DNA of 64,000 nt from Manihot esculenta (GCF_001659605.2 NC_035170.2:7943001-8007000); one strand, 5' to 3'. Positions 1 through 10,244 are shown, counted from the first letter of the stretch. The notes: generated by a model not told the origin, from the letters alone. Program-made: numbers and translations.

Positions 1-597
1 CTCGAAAGGCATGGCTCTATAACAATAAATCCCATCTTCTGTTATAAACGAGGTCTTCTCCTCATCCGACCTATCCATTAGGATTTGGTGATAGCCAGAC
101 ATTGCATCCAGAGATGACATATAATCAAAACCGGCCATAGAATCGACCATTTTATTAATATCAGGGAGGGGATAACAATCTTTGGGACATGCCTGGTTGA
201 GGTCGGTAAAATCTATATACATCCTATATTTGCCATTAGCTTTTTTTACTAATACAGGATTTGCTAGCCATTGCGGGTACATAACCTCTCTAATAAACCC
301 GGCCTCCTCTAGCTTTTGCACTTCCTCCCTGGTGGCCTGCTGCTTCTCTCTTCCTACCACCCTCTTCTTTTGCTTCACCGGCCTGACCTCTGGAAGGACG
401 TTCAGCTTATGAGTCATCACCTCAGGGTCTATCCCAGGCATGTCAGAAGGCTTCCAAGCAAAGCTCGATGCGTGACCTCGAATCAGGGCCATGACTTCAG
501 TTTTCTACTCTTCAGTCAGGCCGGCATTAAGGCTGAAAACCTTGTCTGCCTCTGCTTCTGATAAGGGGAAGGTTTCTAGCTCTCCGACCGGCTCTGT
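1..597 (-). pseudogene. Reverse transcriptase (N-terminal half), outer Ty3/gypsy element
   Basis: Translating the minus strand from about 330 to 1 gives the Ty3/gypsy RT fingers and palm: a block reading ANGKYRMYIDFTDLN, then ACPKDCYPLPDI, then FDYMSSLDAMSGYHQI (contains the first catalytic Asp), then a block ending FITEDGIYCYRAMPF. The YxDD catalytic box lies further downstream and is outside the window. The neighbouring protease and gag on the same strand confirm the assignment. Only a partial domain is present, so intactness beyond position 1 cannot be judged. Confidence 0.85.
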
Positions 598-1200
598 TCA
601 GGACTTTTTTTTCTCATCTCGGACCTCTAGGACTTCTGAGTCAAACCTTTCCCCTGCCGAGCTCGGCTCTGATACCGTGGCCAGGTACACTGCTCTCGCC
701 TCTTCCTGGCTTCCTCTAACTACTCCCACTCCTGCTTCTATTGGAAATTTCATAGCCAGATATCTAATGCTGGTTACGACCTCAAATTCAAACAGCACAG
801 GTCTTCCCAATATTGCATTGTAGTTAAGGGGGAGCTTCACCATTAGAAACACCGCGTAGTGCGTCCGAGCCAGAGGTGCTTCTCCGAGAGTGAGGGCTAG
901 CTTCACCTTTCCCTCCACAGGTACTGGGACCCCTCCGATCCCTTTGACTGGGGCCTGGTCTCGAACCAACTGTTCCTCAGGGATTCTCATCTATTGGAAG
1001 ACTCTGTATGGCAATAGATTCACCTTACTTCTGTCATCCACCAAGATCTTCCTAACCCGGTAGTTATGAATGACAACCTCAACGACAAGTGCGTCATCAT
1101 GAGGCATCTGAATGCCTTGCGCATCCTCCGGAGAGAAAGAGATGGTCATTAGTGAATGGTCAACTATCTGCATGACCTCGGCACTGCTACCCTCCCCATC
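598..1200 (-). pseudogene. Aspartic protease region of the outer Ty3/gypsy element, broken
   Basis: This continues the gag frame on the minus strand. Around 1030-1060 the active-site region reads VDDRSKVNLL. In retrotransposon proteases the loop is normally D-(S/T)-G-(S/A), so the glycine position is changed here to Arg. A stop at 991-993 splits the region. Downstream, a block reading YNAILGRP (about 800-830) is the conserved second protease motif, the flap/ILG region. The segment ends at a stop next to a run of A residues (598-610), where the frame to RT is lost. It is non-functional because of the stops and the changed active site. Confidence 0.75.
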
Positions 1201-1203
1201 TCA

Positions 1204-2917
1204 GCCTCTTTTTCTTCCTCTCCTGCTCATCCGACCTCCGGTTCCTCCCACAATCATGTTGATGGTTCCACTGGAACCATCATTCACTAGCCCTGCTCCC
1301 GTCCTCCTGGGTCTTTCTGTTGTAGGGTTCGGCTGAGGCCTTTCTCCCTCTGGCTTCTTCATAAAGTTTCGCAAGTGACCCATTTTGATCAGCCTTTCGA
1401 TCTCACTGATCAGCTGGTAGCAGTTATTGGTGTCATGGCCGTGCGTGCGGTGGTACTGGCAGTACTTGTCAAGATCTCGTTGGTTCGCCTCAGCCCTCAT
1501 TGGTTTCGGCCACTGGAGGAACTCCTTGTTCTGGACTGCCATGAGCACTTCGGCTCTAGAGGCGTTGAGTGGGGTCAGGTTCTCTAGAATTCGTGAGGGA
1601 AACAGCCTTTTTTCTGGAACCCGAGGGGGAAAGGGTCTTTGGTCCCTTCGATCCCAGGGCTGTCTGCACTGCTCAGGTCTTTTGCTTTGCTTTTTCTCCT
1701 GCCTTTCCAGCCTCCTTTCTTCTGGGGCTTTTCCCTTGTATGTCGCCTCTTTAGCGAATCTGCTTGTTACTAAGGCGTCGTCCTGCCTTATGTATTTCTT
1801 CGCCCTCTTCATTAATTCTACTAGCGAGGTCGGCGGTTTCCTACTTAGCGAGCCAAAGAACTCTGGGGAGGTCATCCCTTTTTACATCGCCTCCACAGCT
1901 CGATTTTCATCCAGCTCAGGGATCTGTAGGGCCTCCGTGTTAAAACAAGAGACATACTCCCTTAAAGTCTCATTCCTCCTCTGACGGACTGTTTCCAGGT
2001 AACTCGTCTTTCTGTCCGCAGGTACTCCGGCAATGAACCGGCTGATGAAGATAGTGGCCAAATCTTCTAATGCTTCCCGCCTCCAGACTGTTAAACCACG
2101 CCCGTGCCGGCTCTGAGAGCGTCGTGGGGAATACCTTGCACATCAAGGCATCCGATAGAGTCTGCAGCTCCATGAAAGTCTTATAGTTGAGGACGTGTTC
2201 TCTCGGGTTTCCCGTTCTGTCATAGGCCGCCATGAGTGGCATCATGAACTTCTTTGGGACGGTCTCCTACTGCACCCATTTCGAGAAAGGTGAAGAGGTA
2301 GGCAAGAGAGCCTGGTTATGATCTTTCGCTCCCAACTCAGCCAGGAGCTGCTCCTTCATTTTCTGCAGCTTTTGATCCACACCCTCCTCTTCCTGTCTGG
2401 GCCGCTTCTCCAGACGATCTTCTTCCTTCCATTCATCCTCCTCCATTCTCCTGGATGTTCTGGTAGAATAACTGTCTGCCTCGTCGTTTTCTATTAACTC
2501 CCTCACCCTTCTCCTATGAACTCTGGCTTTCGGTTCTCCTTCTTTCTCGGCTCTTCTCCCCCTTTCTCTGATTTCTCAGCTGTTTGTTTGAAGATGGTTA
2601 AAGGTAGGCTGAGGTTCGTTGGTTTGAGGCTCTTCTACCACAGGCAACACGTTCATTGGGGTGCTGAGGTCCCTCTGCTGCATCATCTGCCCCAGCCAGT
2701 GAGCGGTGTTTTGCAGTTGAAGAGCTATGGCTTGGAGGTCTTGGTTGGATAAGGTGTTCCCGGGCGCATTCCCTGCCAAGCTCGATGAGGGATTGAAAGG
2801 GATTGGTGGTTGGCTGTTTTGGGTTGTGGGACTGGAAAAAGAGAACCGTTGTCCCTCTTGAGCAGAGCTCAGATCATTTGGGGTATTAACGAGGTTGTTT
2901 TCATTATGGTTGGCCAT
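1204..2917 (-). pseudogene. Gag of the outer Ty3/gypsy element, broken
   Basis: Structural capsid/nucleocapsid protein of the retrotransposon. Reading starts at the ATG at 2917. In-frame stops lie at 2576-2578 (TGA), at 2267-2269 (TAG) and just upstream of 1875 (TAA), and the frame shifts near 2075. The central part has the retrotransposon-gag capsid signature (residues reading EHVLNYKTFMELQ, then ARAWFNSL). Near 1380-1450 a CQYHRTHGHDTNNC block gives the Cys/His pattern typical of gag in this plant gypsy group. The N-terminal third is Gln/Asn-rich and the middle is a charged coiled-coil-like stretch. It ends at a TGA (1201-1203), after which the protease region continues in the same frame. 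Confidence 0.85.
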
Positions 2918-2975
2918 CGTGGATCTCAGTGGGTATTATAAGAGTGGAACTCCGGCAATGAAAAGATCTACTTCG

Positions 2976-2994
2976 TTCCCACAGACGGCGCCAA
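2976..2994 (-). other. Candidate primer binding site of the outer gypsy element
   Basis: On the minus strand this reads TTGGCGCCGTCTGTGGGAA, four bases inside the LTR end at 2999. TGGCGCC-type sites at this place are usual for plant Ty3/gypsy elements. The priming tRNA was not identified. Confidence 0.7.
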
Positions 2995-2998
2995 TTAA

Positions 2999-3132
2999 TG
3001 ATCTGAGATCCAGAAAATAGGAGTTTTACAAGGGTTAAGTAAGCTCTCCATGAGACGAGAATGTTTCCCCCATTTTATTCTTTTCCTTTATCTGTCAGTG
3101 ACGTATAACGGCCTCACTGCCATTGGGCCACC
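2999..3132 (-). repeat. 5' LTR of the outer gypsy element, left fragment
   Basis: This is the 3' end (U5 side) of an LTR lying on the minus strand. Its plus-strand edge begins with TG at 2999, immediately outside the primer site. It is cut at 3132 by insertion of the younger LTR element and resumes at 10245. The full LTR would be about 424 bp. Confidence 0.75.
3128..3132. repeat. Target-site duplication CCACC, left copy
   Basis: CCACC directly before the TG of the left LTR. It is matched exactly by 10240-10244. A 5-bp duplication is the expected integrase footprint for this class. Confidence 0.95.
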
Positions 3133-3330
3133 TGTAATACCCGGCTCGTTCAGGCATCAAAATTCCTACCGTCCGGTGGAATCTCAGATGTCGGATTCGT
3201 TTTGCGGGGTATTGCAAGGGTAAACTGAAGTTTTCTTAAGGTTTTTTATCATGTTTTTCTAAGTGTTTTTATGGTTTTGAAAGGAAAGGGAAGGAGTTTT
3301 GAAGAGAAAGACCAAGGAGGCAAAATGCAG

Positions 3331-3440
3331 GTTCGGCCGCCGAAGGTAAAGTTCGACCGCCGAAAGTGCCTTAGGTTTGGCTTTCGAATTCCAAGTTCGG
3401 CCGCCGAACGTTGCATGGTTTTGCATGCAGTTCGACAGCC
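3331..3440. repeat. Palindrome array A in LTR U3 (TTCGGCCGCCGAA type)
   Basis: Four TTCGGCCGCCGAA-like imperfect palindromes, some with CG to CA/TG changes, within about 110 bp of the left LTR. The right LTR keeps only two (7920-7970) because the DNA between was deleted. GC-rich and CpG-rich islands in an otherwise AT-rich LTR. Confidence 0.8.
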
Positions 3441-3974
3441 GAAGGAAAGGCGGTTGGCCACCTATAAAGGCCCCTTTGACCGGCTATGGAGGGTGCTGGA
3501 AGCTCTCTTTGTGGTCAAGGTGGGGTTATGCTCTCCTTGGATGTTTTCATGAAGTTTTCCTCAAAGCTTGCAAGGTTTTCATAAGGTTTTCACTTGTTTT
3601 GAAGGTTTTGAGTGAAAAGAGTAAGTTGTGGAGCTTGAAGTTCTTGAAGCTTGTTTTGAAGCTAGGATCACACCAACTCTAGTTTTTGAAGAGGTAAGTG
3701 TTGATCCTTATGTTTTAGGGTGTTTTAAGCAAGTTTTATGGAGGGAAAGGGTAGAGTTGCATGGTGAGGTGTTAAAGGATGGTTTTGAGGGTTTTTATGC
3801 ATGAAGTATGTTTATGTGTTATGGGTGTTGTTTGTTGGGGTTTTTAGATAGTTTTGGACCCCTTTGTGCATATATTTGAGTATATGCTTGCTATGTGTGT
3901 TGAGATGCTTGTTGAGTGAGGTTTGGGGGAAGTTGTGCATGAGGTGAGCTAGGTTCTGCCTAACTGGAGAACCC

Positions 3975-4262
3975 AGCTTCGACCGCCGAAGGAGGGTTCG
4001 GCCGCCGAACGTGTTGAGGAGGTGGTTTCGGCTGCCTCAACCTGCCCCCGAAGGATTGGACTTTCGTCTCTGGAGGGGAGGTTCGGCCGCCGAAGGTGCC
4101 GCCGAAGGTTAGAGACTTTCGTCTCTGGAGTGTGTTTTGGCCCCCGAACCTTGCCCCCGAAGGGGTTCGGCCGCCGAACATGAAGATTCGGCTGCCGAAA
4201 GTAGGCGAGTTTCGTCTCTGGAGAGGACATTCGGCCGCCGAACCTGCCGCCGAAAGTGTCCT
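3975..4262. repeat. Palindrome array B in LTR U3
   Basis: About nine further TTCGGCCGCCGAA-type blocks interleaved with three copies of TTCGTCTCTGGAG. The right LTR has the equivalent at 8504-8760 with one block lost. This produces spurious minus-strand reading frames rich in Phe-Gly-Gly-Arg. Noncoding; possibly an enhancer or protein-binding array (inference). Confidence 0.8.
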
Positions 4263-5334
4263 GTCCAGCCTTCTTTTGCATGCTTTGTGTGATTGTTCTA
4301 GGAGGTTTTAGGGGTTATTTGGGGTGTTGTTTTAGAGCTGTTTTAGAGTTCTATTAGAGTTGTTTGGCACCTCATGTGAGTCCACCTGTGTAGGATCGGA
4401 TCTGAGGCGAGGTGTTTAGCTCCAGTGTGAGAGTTGGCCCAGAGTTAGCCACAGCTTGGCTTCAGGTGAGTAGAACTAACTATGCATGTTTTTAAGCTAA
4501 TGGTTAAAGATAGTGACAGTATGAGCATGAGACATGCATCATGGATGCCATATGATATTAGGTTGTACTGCATTAGAGATCATGAATATGCTGCATTGCA
4601 TTGTTATTATTGATGGGATGGACCAAGGCGATCTCAGTAGCTCGCAACCTGTTATGTCTAGATAAGACCTTTGGGAGCTCCGCAGTTAGGGGCCGAGCTC
4701 TAGTACATGTAGTGACTTGGGAGTCCGTAGGGGCCGGGCACCGACAGAGGGAGTTCTGGGATCATGTCTAATCCGAGATGTGAGATGTTTGTGCTGTGAC
4801 ACACTCCATGAAAGCATGTAATGAATGAACTGTTTTATGGTTTCTACTCACTGGGCTCTAGTAGCTCACCCCATTCCCTTAACCCCAGTTTTGCAGGGCC
4901 AGAGGTCAGCAGAGTGAGCTATGGGAAAAGCAGAGGAGTTTAAGCATGGGTTGCCGTGTTTGGCTGTAATAGCATAGCTAGGTTGTGATAGAGTGGCATG
5001 TATATGTATGAGAGGCTTGATGTATATGTTTATGCAAGATGATGTAAAGATTAAAGGATGATATGTTATGCTTATTTGTATGCTTGTTTGTATAGTATAT
5101 TAGTGGACATGACGAATGGACATAATGTGTTAGCATGATGTATCTACAGGTTATGCATGGAAAGAGCAGGTGGTAAAGAGATAGAGTATAATGAGATAAT
5201 GTCTAGAGTTGTGCTTTGCCCAGTGTATGCTGAATCCCTAGTGTATGCATGTATCCTGTTTTATGTTTCTTGATGAGAAATGTGTCAAGCTAGGCTTAAC
5301 ATATGATGTGTTTATAAAACTCCAGTGATCAGGG

Positions 5335-5400
5335 AAGAAAGGGTATAAAACCCCTTGACCCATTTGAGAGGGAAGAAAGGGTATAAAACCCCTTGACCCC
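5335..5400 (+). promoter_or_regulatory. LTR core promoter candidate: 38-bp repeats with TATAAAA (2 copies)
   Basis: Each 38-bp unit carries GGGTATAAAACCCC. TATAAAA starts at 5344 and 5382. The place, about 300 bp before the LTR end, suits a U3/R promoter. The right LTR has three units (9838-9943). Confidence 0.6.
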
Positions 5401-5699
5401 GGAAAGGAAGGCTAGCCTGTAATATGTTGACCCTAAGAGAGTGGGTTCTATGTTTTCAGTTTAGTAGTAGATCACTGGTGTAGGCCTTGACGGCTGTGGT
5501 TTTAAGGTTAAGCCTGGTGGTTTTCCAGAAAAGGTTTTAAAAGCTAGTGTTCTTGTTGGATCATGTATGGGATTGATCAGGTACACAGAGTTCAGTTTAG
5601 GCTTGCTACGGGTCCCGGCGGCCTTAAGCCGATCTGGATCCTAGCGCTGAGCAGTTTGGAGCCGTTACAGAGGGGTATCGGTTTTCGGGCTGTTACATT

Positions 5700-5711
5700 T
5701 GGTATCAGAGC
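5700..5711 (+). other. Primer binding site (tRNA-Met type)
   Basis: TGGTATCAGAGC, two bases after the left LTR ends. It is the standard initiator-tRNA-Met-complementary site of plant LTR elements. Confidence 0.92.
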
Positions 5712-6202
5712 ATAGGGCCTCTTGAGTACGGTGTAATGTAATGAGCAAAGCTGCTCAGGGATTAGAGATATCTCACATTGGAAAGAGTTTTTTGTCTTTA
5801 GGAGGGCAAGCACAATAAGAAAGATCGAGAGAAAGATCATGTCCACTAGGATAGGCTGCGGGAGTCATGTCTTGCTTGATGATGTGTAATGCCATATTGA
5901 TGCATGTGCATTTCTGTTGGTATTATGGATGTTGACTGATCCCTTAGTCCTTGATATGCTATGTTATGATATAAGATGAGTTGAGAGACTAGGTATGGCC
6001 TTTGGTACAGTTGGTCATGACATGTTATGCTAGATTGAGGGCTTTTGGTGACAGGATCATCCATGATATATGTGTTAGAGTTCATGTGTTTGCTACATGG
6101 ACCCTATGTTAGGCTGCTTTTCATGTGCTTTGTGTGTTTTACATGGATCACATGATGTGAAGCTGATGTGTGCTCGTGTGCCTGTTGTGTTTCAGAAGAG
6201 TG
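5712..6202 (+). other. Untranslated leader of the gag-only element
   Basis: About 490 bp between primer site and gag start. No long reading frame and several short upstream ATGs. Nothing else recognised. Confidence 0.6.
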
Positions 6203-6901
6203 ATGATGCAAGGTGCTAGTCAGTGTGTGGAGTCAGATCCATCTGAGTGGGAAGGGACGGACACCGTTTTCCCCGTTCTGCCAGGAGTGCAGTCAGGAGG
6301 AGTTGGCAGTAAGGAACTATCACGGAACGCGCTAGAAGTAAACAAAGAAGGATTGGAGCAAGGAAGAGTGGTTGGAGACATCATGAGAGACGAGGGAATG
6401 GATGTGCAAAGGAGGGATGTAGGTGTGCAAGTGGATATGGATGAAGAAAGTATGGGAAACTCGGAAGATGATGCGCAGACGAAGGATTCCAAAATCTCAA
6501 GTTCAGGAGAAGTTGAACACTCCATTCTGAGCACAGCTGCGAAAAGAGAGAAAAAGAAGGTTAGAGGCCTTAAGGGGTCAAAGAAGCGAGAGTTCTGGAA
6601 TAGGAAAAAGGCTAGTCTGGGGTATGGTGTTGGTTCAAGTTCTGGTAGAGGGAGAGTTAAATGTGTGAGCTGTGGAAGGCCGCATAAGGGAGTGTGTCTT
6701 GCACGGACAACGACATGTTTCACGTGTGGACAGGAAGGGCACTTTGCGCGTGACTGTCCTAATGCGCCCAGGGTGGTACAAGCCCAGCTGTTCACTACCA
6801 GAAATGTGGCTCCGGCCAGGCACCAAGGACGTAGAGAAGCAGACACATCGGACATAATGAGGCCAAGTATGCTCACTTGTTCCTGTGCTGTTGTTCTGTG
6901 A
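6203..6901 (+). CDS. Gag-like protein with two Cys clusters (gag-only LTR element)
   Basis: A 232-aa frame starting at tandem ATGs (6203, 6206) and ending TGA at 6899-6901. The N-terminal two thirds are acidic and Ser/Glu-rich, with a Lys/Arg-rich patch around residues 120-150. At about residues 154-165 there is a C-X2-C...C cluster (CVSCGRPHKGVC). From residue 172 there is a canonical CCHC zinc knuckle, CFTCGQEGHFARDC. This pairing is typical of nucleocapsid in chromovirus-type gypsy gags. The capsid part is much shorter than in autonomous elements and not recognisable. It is open with no internal stop, consistent with a recent insertion. It could package element RNA if a partner supplies pol; that is inference. 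Confidence 0.75.
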   Translation: MMQGASQCVESDPSEWEGTDTVFPVLPGVQSGGVGSKELSRNALEVNKEGLEQGRVVGDIMRDEGMDVQRRDVGVQVDMDEESMGNSEDDAQTKDSKISSSGEVEHSILSTAAKREKKKVRGLKGSKKREFWNRKKASLGYGVGSSSGRGRVKCVSCGRPHKGVCLARTTTCFTCGQEGHFARDCPNAPRVVQAQLFTTRNVAPARHQGRREADTSDIMRPSMLTCSCAVVL

Positions 6902-7708
6902 GCTCTAGTGTTTCTTTGTCGTTAGTTGCTCTAGGAGCTTTGAGTGGTTGAGTTGATAGCTTCTCGGCTTAGCGTGTCCTCTTTGGGTTAGTTAGACCCG
7001 GGTAGGATTCATCTCTGGCAAAGGTTCAGTCCAGTGTCCATGAGAGTCGAGGCCTTCCACTCGACTTGACGGTCCGAGACTTGAGTGTCTGGATGTCATT
7101 CGGGGGATGGCTTGGTTTTCTCTTCATGATGCTGGGGTTACCTGCGTCTGTAGCGCACGGTAGTCCGGAGTTCAGGATGGATCTGAGATAGGTGTCAGAG
7201 GGGACCCAGTAGAATGCCTAGAAGTTTGATGTCAGCGGTCAGGCTCGTAGGGTGTTTAGGAGTGGTTGTTAAAGTGAGTTCTTGTTCAGGTTTGAGCGGT
7301 TAGCAGGCAGGTCTGGGAACCAGCCTTAATAGCGTAGTGTGAGAGTGGTTAGACGTGTTCGTCGGCTAGTATTAGGTTGACCCTCAGTCAGGCAGGTAGA
7401 GGTGGTATAGAAGTGGTACGTCACAAAATGGCACCTACTGCGGAGTTGTGAGAGTGATTAAGAGAGTGAGTCTAGGATAGTACAGAGGGAGAGAAGAAAA
7501 GTAAGAGCAGAGAAGGGGAAAAAGAGAAGGATCAGAGTAGCGCAGCAGAAGCCTGTTGCGAGTTAAAGACGAAGCCAGTGTAGGACAGATGAAGAGAGAA
7601 GGGCAAGGATCAGAGTGCGCAGTGGAAGCTTGTGCAGTTCGAGAGAGGTGTTAAGTTTCGTTTGCTTGTTTGTTTGTTGTTTTAACATTCGGGGACGAAT
7701 GTTTTTAT
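6902..7708 (+). other. Noncoding 3' internal region, purine-rich
   Basis: About 800 bp with no coding potential. 7440-7640 is strikingly purine-rich on the plus strand (GAGA-type). Just before the LTR, a TTCGGGGACGAATGTTTT block followed by a G-run matches the usual 3' end of plant chromovirus elements. Pol is missing entirely between gag and this region. Confidence 0.7.
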
Positions 7709-7720
7709 AAGGGGGGTAGA
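7709..7720 (+). other. Polypurine tract
   Basis: AAGGGGGGTAGA one base before the right LTR begins. This is the plus-strand primer of reverse transcription. Confidence 0.9.
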
Positions 7721-7721
7721 T

Positions 7722-10239
7722 TGTAATACCCGACTCGTTCAGGCATCGAAATTCCTACCGTCCGGTGGAATCTCGGATGTCGGATTCGTTTTGCGGGGTA
7801 TTGCAAAGGTAAACTGAAGTTTTCTTAAGGTTTTTTATCATGTTTTTGTAAGTGTTTTTATGGTTTTGAAAGGAAAGGGAAGGAGTTTTGAAGAGAAAGA
7901 CCAAGGAGGCAAAATGCAGGTTCGGCCGCCGAACGTTGCATGGTTTTGCATGCAGTTCGGCAGCCGAAGGAAAGACGGTTGGCCATCTATAAAGGCCCCT
8001 TTGACTGGCCATGAAGGGTGCTGGAAGCTCTCTTTGTGGTCAAGGTGGGGTTATGCTCTCCTTGGATGTTTTCATGAAGTTTTCCTCAAAGCTTGCAAGG
8101 TTTTCATAAGGTTTTCACTTGTTTTGAAGGTTTTGAGTAAAAAGAGTAAGTTGTGGAGCTTGAAGTTCTTGAAGCTTGTTTTGAAGCTAGGATCACACCA
8201 ACTCTAGTTTTTGAAGAGGTAAGTGTTGATCCTTATGTTTTAGGGTGTTTTAAGCAAGTTTTATGGAGGGAAAGGGTAGAGTTGCATGGTGAGGTGTTAA
8301 AGGATGGTTTTGAGGGTTTTTATGCATGAAGTATGTTTATGTGTTATGGGTGTTGTTTGTTGGGGTTTTTAGGTAGTTTTAGACCCCTTTGTGCATATAT
8401 TTGAGTATATGCTTGCTATGTGTGTTGAGATGCTTGTTGAGTGAGGTTTGGGGGAAGTTGTGCATGAGGTGAGCTAGGTTCTGCCTAACTGGAGAACCCA
8501 GCTTCAGCCGCCGAAGGAGGGTTCGGCCGCCGAACGTGTTGAGGAGGTGGTTTCGGCTGCCTCAACCTGCCCCCGAAGGATTGGACTTTCGTCTCTGGAG
8601 GGGAGGTTCGGCCGTCGAAGGTGCCGCCGAAGGTTAGAGACTTTCATCTCTAGAGTGTGTTTTGGCCCCCGAACCTTGCCCCCGAAGGGGTTCGGCCGCC
8701 GAAAGTAGGCGAGTTTTGTCTCTGGAGAGGACATTCGGCCGCCGAACCTGCCACCGAAAGTGTCCTGTCCAGCCTTCTTTTGCATGCTTTGTGTGATTGT
8801 TCTAGGAGGTTTTAGGGGTTATTTGGGGAGTTGTTTTAGAGCTGTTTTAGAGTTCTATTAGAGTTGTTTGGCACCTCATGTGAGTCCACCTGTGTAGGAT
8901 CGGATCTGAGGCGAGGTGTTTAGCTCCAGTGTGAGAGTTGGCCCAGAGTTAGCCACAGCTTGGCTTCAGGTGAGTAGAACTAACTATGCATGTTTTTAAG
9001 CTAATGGTTAAAGATAGTGACAGTATGAGCATGAGACACGCATCATGGATGCCATATGATATTAGGTTGTACTGCATTAGAGATCACGAATATGCTGCAT
9101 TGCATTGTTATTATTGATGGGATGGACCAAGGCGATCTCAGTAGCCCGCAACCTGTTATGTCTAGATAAGACCTTTGGGAGCTCCGCAGTTAGGGGCCGG
9201 GCTCTAGTACATGTAGTGACCTGGGAGTCCGTAGGGGCCGGGCACCGACAGAGGGAGTTCTGGGATCATGTCTAATCCGAGATGTGAGATGTTTGTGCTG
9301 TGACACACTCCATGAAAGCATGTAATGAATGAACTGTTTTATGGTTTCTACTCACTGGGCGCTAGTAGCTCACCCCATTCCCTTAACCCCAGTTTTGTAG
9401 GGCCAGAGGTCAGCAGAGTGGGCTATGGGAAAAGCAGAGGAGTTTAAGCATGGGTTGCCGTGTTTGGCTGTAATAGCATAGCTAGGTTGTGATAGAGTGG
9501 CATGTATATGTATGAGAGGCTTAATGTATATGTTTATGCAAGATGATGTAAAGATTAAAGGATGATATGTTATGCTTATTTGTATGCTTGTTTGTATAGT
9601 ATAGTAGTGGACATGACGAATGGACATAATGTGTTAGCATGATGTATCTACAGGTTATGCATGGAAAGAGCAGGTGGTAAAGAGATAGAGTATAATGAGA
9701 TAATGTCTAGAGTTGTGCTTTGCCCAGTGTATGCTGAATCCCTAGTGTATGCATGTATCCTGTTTTATGTTTCTTGATGAGAAATGTGTCAAGCTAGGCT
9801 TAACATATGATGTGTTTATAAAACTCCAGTGATCAGGGAAGAAAGGGTATAAAACCCCTTGACCCATTTGAGAGGGAAGAAAGGGTATAAAACCCCTTGA
9901 CCCATTTGAGAGGGAAGAAAGGGTATAAAACCCCTTGACCCCGGAAAGGAAGGCTAGCCTGTAATATGTTGACCCTAAGAGAGTGGGTTCTATGTTTTCA
10001 GTTTAGTAGTAGATCACTGGTGTAGGTCTTGACGGCTGTGGTTTTAAGGTTAAGCCTGGTGGTTTTCCAGAAAAGGTTTTAAAAGCTAGTGTTCTTGTTG
10101 GATCATGTATGGGATTGATCAGGTACACAGAGTTCAGTTTAGGCTTGCTACGGGTCCCGGCGGCCTTAAGCCGATCTGGATCCTAGCGCCGAGCTGTTTG
10201 GAGCCGTTACAGAGGGGTATCGGTTTTCGGGCTGTTACA
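7722..10239 (+). repeat. Right (3') LTR of the gag-only element
   Basis: 2518 bp, same termini as the left LTR. It lacks two short U3 segments present in the left LTR and has an extra 38-bp TATA-bearing repeat (TATAAAA at 9848, 9886 and 9924). Most other differences are transitions. Confidence 0.93.
9838..9943 (+). promoter_or_regulatory. LTR core promoter candidate: 38-bp repeats with TATAAAA (3 copies)
   Basis: Same unit as 5335-5400 with one extra copy (TATAAAA at 9848, 9886, 9924). From this LTR, transcription would run rightward into 10245 onward, the outer LTR fragment and AT-rich DNA. Confidence 0.6.
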
Positions 10240-10244
10240 CCACC
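10240..10244. repeat. Target-site duplication CCACC, right copy
   Basis: CCACC directly after the CA of the right LTR. Together with 3128-3132 it marks a single intact insertion into the LTR of the outer gypsy element. Confidence 0.95.

Larger units (their letters stand above)
1..2998 (-). mobile_element. Ty3/gypsy retrotransposon, internal region (gag-protease-start of RT), decayed
   Basis: On the minus strand this reads, from right to left, a primer-site-like sequence, gag with a zinc-knuckle-like motif, an aspartic protease region and the first half of a reverse transcriptase, which leaves the window at position 1. That order is Ty3/gypsy. Many in-frame stops and at least one frameshift break it, so it is dead. 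The 5' LTR is on its right (2999-3132 continuing at 10245-10534) and is interrupted by the younger element at 3133-10239. The 3' LTR and integrase would lie left of the window. Confidence 0.9.
3133..5697 (+). repeat. Left (5') LTR of the gag-only element
   Basis: 2565 bp, TG...CA. It aligns with 7722-10239. Compared with the right LTR it keeps about 60-80 bp near 3340-3410 and about 20 bp near 4178 that the other has lost. It has two rather than three copies of a 38-bp repeat carrying TATAAAA (5344, 5382). U3 holds two arrays of TTCGGCCGCCGAA-type palindromes. Confidence 0.93.
3133..10239 (+). mobile_element. Non-autonomous, gag-only LTR retrotransposon with 2.5-kb LTRs
   Basis: A complete 7.1-kb element. 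It has two near-identical LTRs (3133-5697 and 7722-10239) starting TGTAATACC and ending TGTTACA. It is flanked by the perfect 5-bp duplication CCACC (3128-3132, 10240-10244). A tRNA-Met primer site follows the left LTR and a polypurine tract precedes the right one. The 2.0-kb internal region holds only a gag-like zinc-knuckle ORF. There is no protease, RT or integrase, so mobility must have come from a partner element. The 3' internal end resembles chromovirus (Tekay/Del-like) elements. By eye the LTRs differ by roughly 25-30 substitutions plus a few indels, so the insertion is fairly young. Confidence 0.93.

Noticed and set aside
3949..4281. Minus-strand frame rich in Phe-Gly-Gly-Arg repeats in the LTR (also 8504-8785)
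   Set aside because: Produced by the TTCGGCCGCCGAA palindrome array. It is not preserved in length between the two LTRs and has no domain.
6220..6876. 218-codon open frame on the minus strand opposite the gag-like ORF
   Set aside because: It mirrors the gag frame codon for codon. The plus strand has a real CCHC zinc knuckle and lies in the element's coding orientation.
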